Source: Linnemannia schmuckeri
Lineage: Eukaryota; Mortierellomycota; Mortierellomycetes; Mortierellales; Mortierellaceae
DNA: 64,000 bases
Assembly (NCBI GenBank): GCA_029449235.1
Contig: JANATG010000010.1
Location: forward strand, 806,001-870,000
Reading direction: 5' to 3'
Shown piece by piece: positions 55,089 to 64,000 of this stretch. Position numbers and translations under genes: made by a program. Every line of letters starts with the position of its first letter. The first letter of the stretch is position 1. The notes beneath the pieces are model-generated. The model was not told the DNA's origin and did not search any database. It was given only the letters and a program-made list of their open reading frames with translations.

Positions 55089-57232
55089 TTAAAGGACGAC
55101 GACCAAGACAGATCCTTCGAGGCCTTCTTCTTCTTCATCCTCGAGCTGTTGATCCTCAACCGACCGATCCAAAGGTCCAGCCTCCTTACGGATCTGGTCA
55201 AGGGTCCTCGCTACCGCCAAGGCGCAGTTCTCCTCGCCCTTCTCCAGCGTGTTGGCGACCACCCGGGAAAGTTCAAAGTCCGAGATCAGGGCCTGGTCGT
55301 ATGGGTTGGTGCTGACCTTAGTCGTCGACGGGACATTATATCGGGTCGTATACAACAGCCCACGGTTCAACAGAATCAGCAACTGGTCCGATGAGCTGCC
55401 AGCAGCAGCGCTGTCTTGTTTCCGGGTCTCGAGCACAATGCGGGAAATCTTGGGGTCTGCTCTGACATAGGGTGGGTCATCGAGGTTGTTGATGCCAATC
55501 TCATCCGGACTAATGCCTCCATTTGCAGCACGCGATCTTGATCCTCCTGCCAGGGTCTTCTCAATTCGAGAACGGAGCGATGACTCTACCCAGTTCGAAA
55601 CTGAGCGACGAGGCTCCTGCTCAATCTTCCAGTCCAAATCGCCGAATGCTCGTGTAACAGGCAAGCCCAAAAATTTTCCCCGTCTGGTCAAGAAGCTGTC
55701 GCTCTGAATGGTCGATTGTGCTGCTCCTGTTGAGTTTGGTAATGACGAGGCTCCGTTGTGCTGTGTCAAGTATTGTTCTACAGTTAGGGCGCGCTCGGTT
55801 GCCTCGTAGACGACCTTATTGTACTCTTCTGATCCAGGGTATCGAACTGAATGCTCTTGGCTCTCGGGTGGGTTCAAACGGCGGGCTGTCCATTGACCAT
55901 CACTATCAAGACCTGCAAGGATAGCAACAGAATCACCTAGCTGTGCTAAGTAGAGATCGTGCTTGTGGCTGTCAGAGTCAGTGGAAGCGGATGCGCGATG
56001 GGGAGCCAAGAAACCGACCATGGCTGTTGAACCTGTGACAACCTGGGCAATGACCTCTTGTGTCTTCTTGGCCTCCTCGAGCGAGGCGAGGTCGTTGGTG
56101 TCCTCGGGCTGAGCCAAGGCGACGGTTTTGGCGGTGGCAAGGAGTAGCTCGTCCAGTTCGAGGAAGGTGGACTTGAGGGTGTCGATGACTTGGTTGGGGT
56201 CGATCCTGCAGGTATGGGGGCTGACCTCATGCGAGTGGTGATCGTCGTCGGAATGGTCGAGCTGAGTTGAGAGGGACTCGTCGAGGATCGGGACGAGGTG
56301 TTGCTGGAGGTATTCGGCGCACTGTGGGCCGAGATGTGCTGGAGAATCGGACCCATCACATAATATGGAATAATATAATATAGAATGCATAAGCACACAC
56401 ACGAGTGGGAATAATAAGAAAATGTGAGCAACAGGCATGTGTCAGGGGCAGGGTAGAGCAGGATAGGGAAGGGTAAGAGGATTCATTCTCATTTCCGTGT
56501 TTTCAAACAACAGCAACACATGCATTGCACAAAACAACAATTGAATAAAACGCACGCACACACAAACACAAGGCAGACGCACACACTCTTTTTACTCACT
56601 CTCTGACGCATATCAATTATCAGGGCGCAACATGAAAACCCGATATGAAAAAGACAAGAGCGACCATTGCGGTTGGTATGTGCGCGTGTCGACAACATAT
56701 TACAAAAAGTAAAATAACCAACGGCGACATATGAAAGCCCAGAAATAAAAAAAACCCTCCTTCACTCGTCCCCGTCCTTTCTCTCCTTCCCTCGTTTCAT
56801 CGCCATTGTACATCGCCATTTTTAAAGCCCCGAGAGGCTACTTTTCATTTTTTCATTCTCCCTCCATGCTGCCATCCTGCTTGCCCCATCCTCCCATCCC
56901 TCTCTTCCTCCCACACTCACTTCCACTCCTCTCCGACATCTGTTTACGCCCACCTAACCATCAACCCAACCCGCTGAGCATAACAAACAAACCAAAACAA
57001 CGAAAGAAATGTACTTACGATCATATAATCCAACCAAGAGTCCGCCTTCGAAACTAGTTGGCTGTACACTGATGCGACCATTGTGATCTCCTCGAATAGT
57101 CTCTTCCTGTGTGGCCTGGAATGAAGTCGAGGTAACGGGACTTTGTCTCACAAAGGAGTGGACTTTGGTCGAAGTACTCGTTGGAACGATGGCGACGGAA
57201 GTTCTGGGCTTGTTGGATTCAGGGGCAGTCAT
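55089..57232 (-). CDS. PP2C-fold protein, probable pseudophosphatase
   Basis: Minus-strand exons 57232-57019 and 56338-55089; 1,464 nt, 487 residues. The order of PP2C (PPM) motifs is recognisable: GGLLVGLYDPHLGPQCAEYL (usual GVFDGHGG), VVTGSTAMVGFL (GSTA), LYLAQLGDSVAIL (ANVGDSRA), ARRLNPPES (LTxDH region), and LGLPVTRAFGDLDWK (LxxSRAxGD). The metal-site residues look damaged: the N-terminal MED acid is not seen, DGHGG reads DPHLG, the late DGLWD site reads LNRGLLYTT, and the terminal DN of the DNxTxxVV motif is absent (ENCALAVAR). A domain resembling mitochondrial/pyruvate dehydrogenase-type phosphatases is likely, but activity is doubtful. The 681-nt intron is the longest inferred here. 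Acidic C-tail with Glu/Asp runs. Confidence 0.75.
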
Positions 57233-59825
57233 GGTTGTCGTTTTTTTAAAGTTATATCGTTGAGGAGAGAAGAGTGAAGGGAGGGTCGTGCTGATTGTGG
57301 CAGAGGGGGAAGAGAAAGAAAATCGCGTCAAGGATGAGAGTGAGGGTAGGGAGGATTAAGAAGAAGAGGGATGTAAGACGTGAAGAGGATGATGTAAGGC
57401 GGAGAGGGAAGAAGAAGTGGGAGGGGAAAACCAGAAAGAGCGAAGAATGAAGAAGTGTGGACGAGTGGTGAAAAGAAAGGAAAATGAAGAGGGAACGAGC
57501 TGTTTAAATACGCGTGAGAGGAACTCCCGATGGACTGAATACCAATGGATTCGAATGAATTAAAATATTGAATAATAAGAATAGGGTTTCCTGCGAGAAA
57601 GGGGCCTTACTGCTCTTTTTTTATCTTTTAAATGTGCTGGCACTTGGCATTGCTGTTGGCGGTGTATGTGGGTATGTGTGTGCCAGTGAGCTTAAGGTTC
57701 GTGCAATTGGGTGTTGACAGTTGACTGGCTGAATGAAAAAAAAATGGATATCATTGTGCGCACAATAAAGGAAGAAGAGACGACGACTTGGACAGTGATG
57801 ATGGGATTGAAACTCGGTGATTGTATGTCCCTTTTTTTTCTTTTTTGAGCTCACTCATTATTCATAAGCGTACGCACATAAGCAACACACCCACTTGTAG
57901 AGAGAACGAAAAAAACGAGAAAGTGGTGGTATAGGGATGTAAAGAAGAAGAGTAAGAAGGAGCACGAACATCGCGAAACGGCACATCGACCCATCCATCT
58001 ATCCATTGTACCTCAAGGCATAAATGGAATAGAAATTGGGCAATGATTGATGATGTGCAGCATGCTCATGCTCGCACATGGATGGATGTACAATACGGTC
58101 GAGTACAATACGTCCAGCAAGCAGCAAGGGGACGTTATTATCGATAGATTGATTGCTTGCCCTTGGGTCTATTGTCCCCCTCCTCCTCGATGTCTACTTG
58201 TCGTCCTACAAATTGACTACTGCTTCTCCTTTTTCCTTCTATCCTTTTTGCTCCTCAAACATCCTTTTCGTCCTCCATTGGTCATTGCTCGTATATCCAC
58301 TTCCCTCCTTGCCTTGCTTTTTCTTTGCCTTCTTCTATTATCAACACTTGACCTATTGTATATATGGGGTTGTCACAAAAGACCAAAAGGCAAACCATAC
58401 CGAACGCCTGAGCCTACCATTCTCCACCTTGTCTGGTCTCGAAAAAATAAAACTTTCTTGTTGCAAAGCAAATTTCAGCTAGGTTGGTCCTTCAGTCATT
58501 CGGTCGGTGGTCGTTTATTTTGCCCCAACCAACCAAGCGAACCAACCAAACCAACCTTACGTTGTTTGTAACAGCTACATCGATGCAATTGCATGAATTT
58601 GATATGGGAGTGAACATCATAAAGATAGAGAGGAGAGAGAACGAGAGGCGTGTGTTCGTGAACCTTCTTTTACGAACTCTCTCTCTTTCTTTCTTCCTTG
58701 CCTTATTAAACTTCCTTCTCTCCACGGCCATTTCGTCTATATGCGTGAGTGTGTGTTTGTGAACAACAACAATATGCATCGTACTCTTGTATCTTTTTAC
58801 GATATAGGAAAAAGGAGACAGGGATGGATTGACAGAGAGAAAAGAGAGAGAAAGAAAGTAAACATCATAGGAGAGTGAACGTGTGAATGGGAGTCAAGAC
58901 GACATCAATAACGAGAAAAGCGTTATAGAGAGAAAGGAAGACATAAACCACCGCGCCGCGTCTGTATGTTGCATGCAAAAAAGAGTAACTCCTCTCCCAT
59001 TCACTATGCGTCCTTCTTCCCCATCTCATCCTTTTCTGTCTCTCTCTCTCTCCTTTCCATTTTGCATCCCCTCACTGTTTGTTGTTTTTGTTTTGTTTTG
59101 TTTGTATGCTTCGCTTTATGTGTATGTGGACATCAACTATGCCTTTTGTTTCCTTTTAGTCTTCTACAAAATCAGCTCGCCTGGGTTCATTGTTATTTTG
59201 TACTTTTCCGGGTGGGAGATGAGGATCATCTTTCTTCTTGGATTGCGATGCATCAAACCACTAAACATCTCAAACAACTTCCCACAACTCAGTCCTCCTC
59301 ACTTTTCAAAGGTACCACTCCTCTTTCACACTTTCGTTCTTCTCCTAGTCGTTATTATCAATACCCTGGTTCCCTTCACCTCTTCTTTCTTATTATTGCC
59401 ATTGAATCCACAGCACAAAATGATAACCTGCACACGAAATGAAAGCGAGCGAGGGAGGGTTAGAGAGAGGGTGGAGAAGACAAAATCCAGTGCTGAAAAT
59501 GCCAGCTGGAAATATGACAGAATAAACAACAAGTTGTCTGTACACCCAGTCTGGTATGCATATGCTTGTGCTGCTGAAGGGAGTGTGTGGGAGAAATTCC
59601 TTTGGGAAGCAGGGCGCCTTCTTTTATTCCTTCCTTCTTTCTTTCTTTCCTCATCCTTACCTCCTGTCTCTCTGTCGAGAAAAGCTGCACGTCCATTTTC
59701 TGGTCTTCATGTTGTTCCTTTTCTTCCCCTGTTATTTGAACACAAAAAAATAACTAGACACAAAGAAAACAAAGGATGAGGATTCTCGTTTGTACACGCA
59801 CAGGAAATTCTAGCGCAAAGTGAAA

Positions 59826-59860
<35 letters not shown>

Positions 59861-62800
59861 TTAAATACCAGTATAAGTGTTTTCCTTGCTTCAAGCGCAA
59901 GCAAAGGAATTGATAAAAACCGCGCGGGAAGACACAAATCCGGTTGTGAAAAAGGAAATTCGCTGCTGGTAAACAGGAAAACAAGAGGGAAAAGGAAGGA
60001 GCACGAAGAGGGTGAGTCTGTCTGCTCCTAGGAAGGACCCTTATCGATTTTGAAGGAGGTGGTCAGAAAAAGAACTGGGTACTCTTTTTTTTTTTTTTTT
60101 TTTTTGCAGTTGAGGCTTGATTGCCATTTGTGGGCATGGGACAACAGTTCTTTGTCCCCGTGCATACCATAACTACCAACACACTCCGACCATTCATATG
60201 AAACCCTTCCTTCGTTCTTTGAGATTCCTGCCTCCGGACTGAGCAAAAAGTCAAAAGGTCAAAAAACCCTTGGGACGAGAGCGAGAGCAGTAAAGTATAG
60301 GAGTGTACCTGAGGGTCACGAGCTGTATACCCCTATACCCCTATTTTTATTCGCAATCTGGCGCGTCCAACATATAGGTAGGCATCACCCAACGGAGAAG
60401 AAAAAAACAAGGAAGAATGTGCGCAACTATATACTATGAGAACATTCGAGTGGAGAAATCGGGATAGGTACGAGGATCATTTGTTTGATAAAGTACAGTT
60501 GAGGGACGTAAATAAGTATCCGCTACCCACTGACCCATAAGCATATGTCTTTGTTGTTCAGCCTTCTTTTATTTTCTTTTGTTCTGTATGAACATAGGAA
60601 TAGAGTGTTCTAGGTGTTTATTTTTTGTTCGCGACTGCATGGACGATACTGTGAAACCACTTTTGTATCTTTTTACGCGTCAACGATCAGTGAGACATCG
60701 ACACAGAACGCGTTCTGGAGCTTAACGTAAGAAAGAGGAGGGGTGACGATGAAGCAGAGGACCGTGTCCGCGTGTGTGCGCGTGCGGTCATGCCAGGTTT
60801 ATTTTCTATAGGCGAATGTTTCGTTGATTCGTTTTTTTCAGTCCTTTGTTGTTTTTCGTTTTGTCTTCGTTGATTTTAGTTTTCAGCTATGCATTTTTTT
60901 TCTGTTTGCTTACGAAATAGATTTTGGGCATCCTTTCTTTCATCCTAATCGTCGCCCTTTTTACACTTTTAGGGCTCAGCACTGGACCACTACAACCACT
61001 GCCACTAAAGGGCCAAAAAAAAAAAAAAAAAAAAAAATTAACGTTCCATCATTCAATTAGGCGCTGCCATAAGCGAAAACAAGGGATTTATCTACTCGAT
61101 CACATCCCATTCTTATTGAGCAATTGAGTTTCTTTTCGCTTTTCGTCCGCGTCATTTACATAAGGAAGTAACAAAAAAACGAGCTGGATCCGTAGTCTAC
61201 CTCTCGAGTTCCCCCGACTGTGCTTATATTTGCCACACCTGTTTTTTCCCCTTTCCATTCCCTATAGCTAGTTGTTTGCGTCCATATTTTTAATGCCTTC
61301 TTCCTTTCCCTCAGAGTTCCCGCCATCTCGCTACTCTTACAGATGTGCATCCCACTTCCACCTACTTGCAGCTTCTAAAAAAAGCTGGATTTGGACTGGG
61401 TTCCCATGGTCTGGGTCCAACTGGGAGAAAAAAAAACCGCCGAGGATAGACTAATTGCATCAAGCTTGTTTTTTTTTGTTCTGTATGCGCGTGCATCGCT
61501 TCCTTTCTTCCCTGTTCCCGCGTCTTTCTTTTCTTTTCCTTCCTCCTTCCCTTTCGCCTTTTCTTTTGTTCTTGAAAGAGCTTGATAATCGCGTGAAACT
61601 TTCAGATTATCGTTTTCCTTTGGTTTTTGTTTGATCCGCTCCTTCCCACCCCGCGACCGCTAATGCTCACTTGTTTTGTGTTTTTTCCCCGCCTCACTTT
61701 GGTTGGTTTCTTTTTCTTCCCTTTCCCTTTCCTTTTTTTTCGTTCTCTCTCCTCTTGTTTGTCCAAATAGACAATTATTTTTTTTGTGCACCCATGCAAG
61801 ATTTTCTCCCTTTCATTGTTTTTGTGGTTATTAGACCTACTACACGAACGCGTCCGGAAAACGAATCAAAGACACAAAGAAATCAAAGTCCGAGGGCCCT
61901 GATCCCTCTTGTTACGCCCATTAACGCACACTCAGCGGACTCTTTTTACTTTTGCCTGATTGTGCCTCGCTCTATTTACCCATATAAGTTTCCTGTCTTT
62001 CCATGTCACACACTCCAAGTATTGCTCAGTTGGTTTTCTTCTTCCTCGCGAGGCACCAATCAAGTGTCGTTCCCCCATGTTTTTACTTTTTTGGTGGTCA
62101 TCATAAAAGAAAAATAGGTCAAAAAAGAAAAGAGGACCAAGGGCCGTGCCCTTCGTTCTCCATTATTCCTACTTTTCCCTCTCTTTCACTTTCTACTTTT
62201 TTGCTAAAGACACGAACGTGGAATCAACACAGATCTGATTTTCAAACAAGGGTAAACAGAAAAAAATGCTAAGGAAGAAAACGCTTGCTCGGGAACAAAA
62301 AAAAAAAAAAATGGCAATGGAGTGGGTCTAGATTCCTTCGGGGGCAATTAATTATTTCCATTCCACATTATTTTTTCTCCTGTTGTTGTTTTCTTTTTGC
62401 TATTACCGCAACCACGATAGTTTCAAGCCAGTGCTCCTTTTAAGCATAACCCATAAAGGAAACACAGCTAAGCAACCTGCCAACGTACCGTAAATCAACG
62501 GTTTTCATGCTTTGTTACTTTTTTTTTTGTTTACTAAAGAAATCTTGCTAGTCCACGTTTTATCATTTTTTTTCTGGGATGTATGTCATATATGCATCTA
62601 TCCACGGCCAACTCAACTAACCCGTCAATGCATTGTTGAACACAACGCCAACAAGCAAAGGGAAACCACAACGGTTTTCATGCTTTGTCACTTTTTTTGT
62701 TATCAACTTTGTCTTTTGTTGACTAAAAAACTCATGCTATTTACACGTTTATCTCCTAAAGGACATTTTTTTTTTTTTTTTTTTTTTTTTCGAAATGATG

Positions 62801-62926
62801 TTTTGGTATGCATGAACACAAAGGCAAATGCAAAAAAGCAAAAAGAAAACGAAGCTAACTAATAAAACAAACCGCAATGGAAAGAAATAACAAACAAGTC
62901 GAACAATGAAAAAAAATCAAATGCCG
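57233..62926. other. 5.7-kb region without supported genes
   Basis: 57233-57500 is the purine-rich plus strand (pyrimidine-rich on the minus strand) of the PP2C-like leader. Beyond it, sequence is A+T- and T/C-rich with long homopolymers: A26 (59831-59856), T21 (60085-60105), A23 (61015-61037), T25 (62766-62790). A 298-codon plus-strand frame at 58883-59779 begins only with GTG and translates to low-complexity Phe/Leu/Ser segments, so it is not called. 62496-62755 holds an imperfect duplication. A non-coding RNA or a long 5' or 3' UTR is possible but not shown. Confidence 0.5.
62496..62755. repeat. Imperfect direct repeat, about 173 bp apart
   Basis: 62496-62564 and 62669-62755 both begin CAACGGTTTTCATGCTTTGT, continue through a T-run, then share TACTAAA/GACTAAA, AATCTTGCTA/CTCATGCTAT and CACGTTTTATC/CACGTTTATCT. 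The second copy has a 15-20-bp insertion. This suggests an old local duplication just downstream of the last gene. Confidence 0.7.
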
Positions 62927-64000
62927 TTATCGTCCAACCCTTTCTTCATCGCCACGTCGCCATTGTTCCTCCAATTTCAGTGTCCCGCCTTCATAGTTCA
63001 CATAGAGCGTGTTGCTCCCTCTCCATCGAGTCCTCCTGTAGAATTGTTGACTCTGCAAGGAAGACGACCACGATGATGAAGAAGATGAAAGTTGTTGTAG
63101 CTGCTGCTGTTGATCAGTCGGATCCAATGAAGAAGATGTGGTGATAGTGGGGGCTGTTGTTGTGCCTGACAGGGATGCCGACAACGATGATCCAATACTC
63201 AAATGAGTCGACGAGGAGGAGGACGACGACGCTATCGGATGCAAGGCGATGCTGTCTGTCGGTCCTGAAACTCCCGAGCTTTCCGTACCACTCTGCATAT
63301 CCCCCGCAGCGGGTAACATCACGCCACTCGGGAGGATGGCTGAACCGACAGTCGTGCCAAGTTGCTCTGTTGAGCGAATAGAAGGATCCGTTCGATTGAC
63401 GGAAGACATCTCAGACCTTCCCAAAATTCGTCCGTTCAAGGTCGAAGAAAACAAACTCGCATCAGCTGTAGAGGTCGTGGCATTGATGTTCAGGGTGCCA
63501 GTTGAAGTTCCCAACAGGAAAGGGGTTAGTGTCGATCCTGAAAAATAAGAAGAGGATGAAGAGGCGGGAGGTAGAGGAGCAGTGAAGGGATACTGAGAAG
63601 TAGAAGCAGAAGAGGAGGAAGAGATATGTGATTGAGATGCAGTACCGTTTCCTGTCAGATTGAAGTGCTGGAATCCATTGGTCTCGTGACTTGTCCTGAA
63701 GCTTGACCGAGAGCCTCTCGACATGGGAACGGCCACATGGAGACTGGATCCTATGCTGGAAGTAGATATGAGGGATTGATTGGGGTGGTTCTGGGGCTGC
63801 TGGCGTGAAGGAGGCGGTACAAACGTCGTGCCCGGGTATCGCTGGGAGCGATCCTGCTCTCTATCACTATTCATAGAGCGAGTTAAATATGTCTGCTCAT
63901 GTTGCTGTTGCTGTTGCTGTATTTCCCATCGTCGTTGCAGTCCCATGATATGAGAGTTGTGGGCTCGGCGGATCTGATGTGCAATTGGCTCGTTGAGCAG
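62927..64000 (-). CDS. Ser/Gln-rich protein, C-terminal part (5' partial)
   Basis: The minus-strand frame is open from the window edge (LLNEPIAHQIRRAHNSHIMG) to a stop at 62927, 357 residues here; the N-terminus lies beyond base 64000. The first visible residues look like an ordered helix, followed by a Gln run (about 25-32), then a long disordered region rich in Ser, Thr and Gly with several Ser runs and a late Gln run. The last 35 residues (RRTRWRGSNTLYVNYEGGTLKLEEQW) are charged and may be conserved. I do not recognise the family. A splice site within the window is possible but not needed to keep the frame open. Confidence 0.65.
   Translation of the reverse strand: MLNEPIAHQIRRAHNSHIMGLQRRWEIQQQQQQHEQTYLTRSMNSDREQDRSQRYPGTTFVPPPSRQQPQNHPNQSLISTSSIGSSLHVAVPMSRGSRSSFRTSHETNGFQHFNLTGNGTASQSHISSSSSASTSQYPFTAPLPPASSSSSYFSGSTLTPFLLGTSTGTLNINATTSTADASLFSSTLNGRILGRSEMSSVNRTDPSIRSTEQLGTTVGSAILPSGVMLPAAGDMQSGTESSGVSGPTDSIALHPIASSSSSSSTHLSIGSSLSASLSGTTTAPTITTSSSLDPTDQQQQLQQLSSSSSSWSSSLQSQQFYRRTRWRGSNTLYVNYEGGTLKLEEQWRRGDEERVGR

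Noticed and set aside
58883..59779. 298-codon plus-strand open frame
   Set aside because: It starts at GTG, has no ATG in a good context, and translates to Phe/Leu/Ser-rich low-complexity sequence in pyrimidine-rich DNA with no recognisable domain.
1..64000. CRISPR array, rRNA genes, integrated virus or intact transposon
   Set aside because: No regularly spaced identical repeats of the right size, no rRNA-like sequence, and no transposase, integrase, reverse transcriptase or viral structural frames were seen.

Overview
This window is nuclear DNA of a filamentous fungus. The genes are intron-rich, with short introns (about 70-250 nt, GTRNGT...YAG), T/C-rich leaders, many long A/T homopolymers, and repeated F-box/leucine-rich-repeat (LRR) proteins. 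The gene set (Ecm3/PIN-like carrier, Sng1-type DUF3533 protein, cytochrome b5-acyl-CoA dehydrogenase fusion, PX-PB1 scaffold, fungal tetraspanin-like protein, a huge UNC80-like protein) fits an early-diverging fungus, most likely Mucoromycota/Mortierellomycotina. That placement is inference from gene content and style. No bacterial operons, CRISPR arrays, rRNA genes or intact tRNA genes were seen.

Layout. 1-7305 (+): 3' part of a giant UNC80-like protein. 7631-9478 (+): F-box/LRR protein. 9870-12618 (+): delta-COP of the COPI coat, whose start codon is a separate 3-nt exon. 12916-13899 (-) and 14160-15981 (+): frataxin and mitochondrial ribosomal protein bL9m, divergent. 17523-20857 (+): Sng1-like membrane protein. 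21028-22639 (-): porphobilinogen synthase (haem synthesis). 23186-26482 (+): large Ser/Gly-rich LRR-like protein. 26483-30128: repeat-rich gene desert with a tRNA-like relic, several direct repeats and a 34-bp CT minisatellite. 30129-31811 (+): amino-acid permease. 32444-34766 (-) and 35555-37738 (+): ELP3 and CCA-adding enzyme, a divergent pair of tRNA-maturation genes. 38796-41418 (+): PX-PB1 protein. 41639-43012 (+): tetraspanin-like protein. 43362-45584 (-): auxin-efflux-carrier-like transporter. 46414-48691 (-): cytochrome b5-acyl-CoA dehydrogenase. 50295-51767 (-): decayed F-box/LRR gene beside its intact relative (52024-53595, -). 55089-57232 (-): PP2C-fold protein that has lost catalytic residues. 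57233-62926: long non-coding stretch. 62927-64000 (-): C-terminal part of a Ser/Gln-rich protein that runs off the window.

The genes are mostly independent housekeeping units. Two divergent pairs share a functional theme: frataxin with a mitoribosomal protein, and ELP3 with the CCA-adding enzyme. All exon joins were chosen by reading frame, GT-AG borders and conserved protein sequence; phases were checked arithmetically and close for every multi-exon gene. No transcript data were available.
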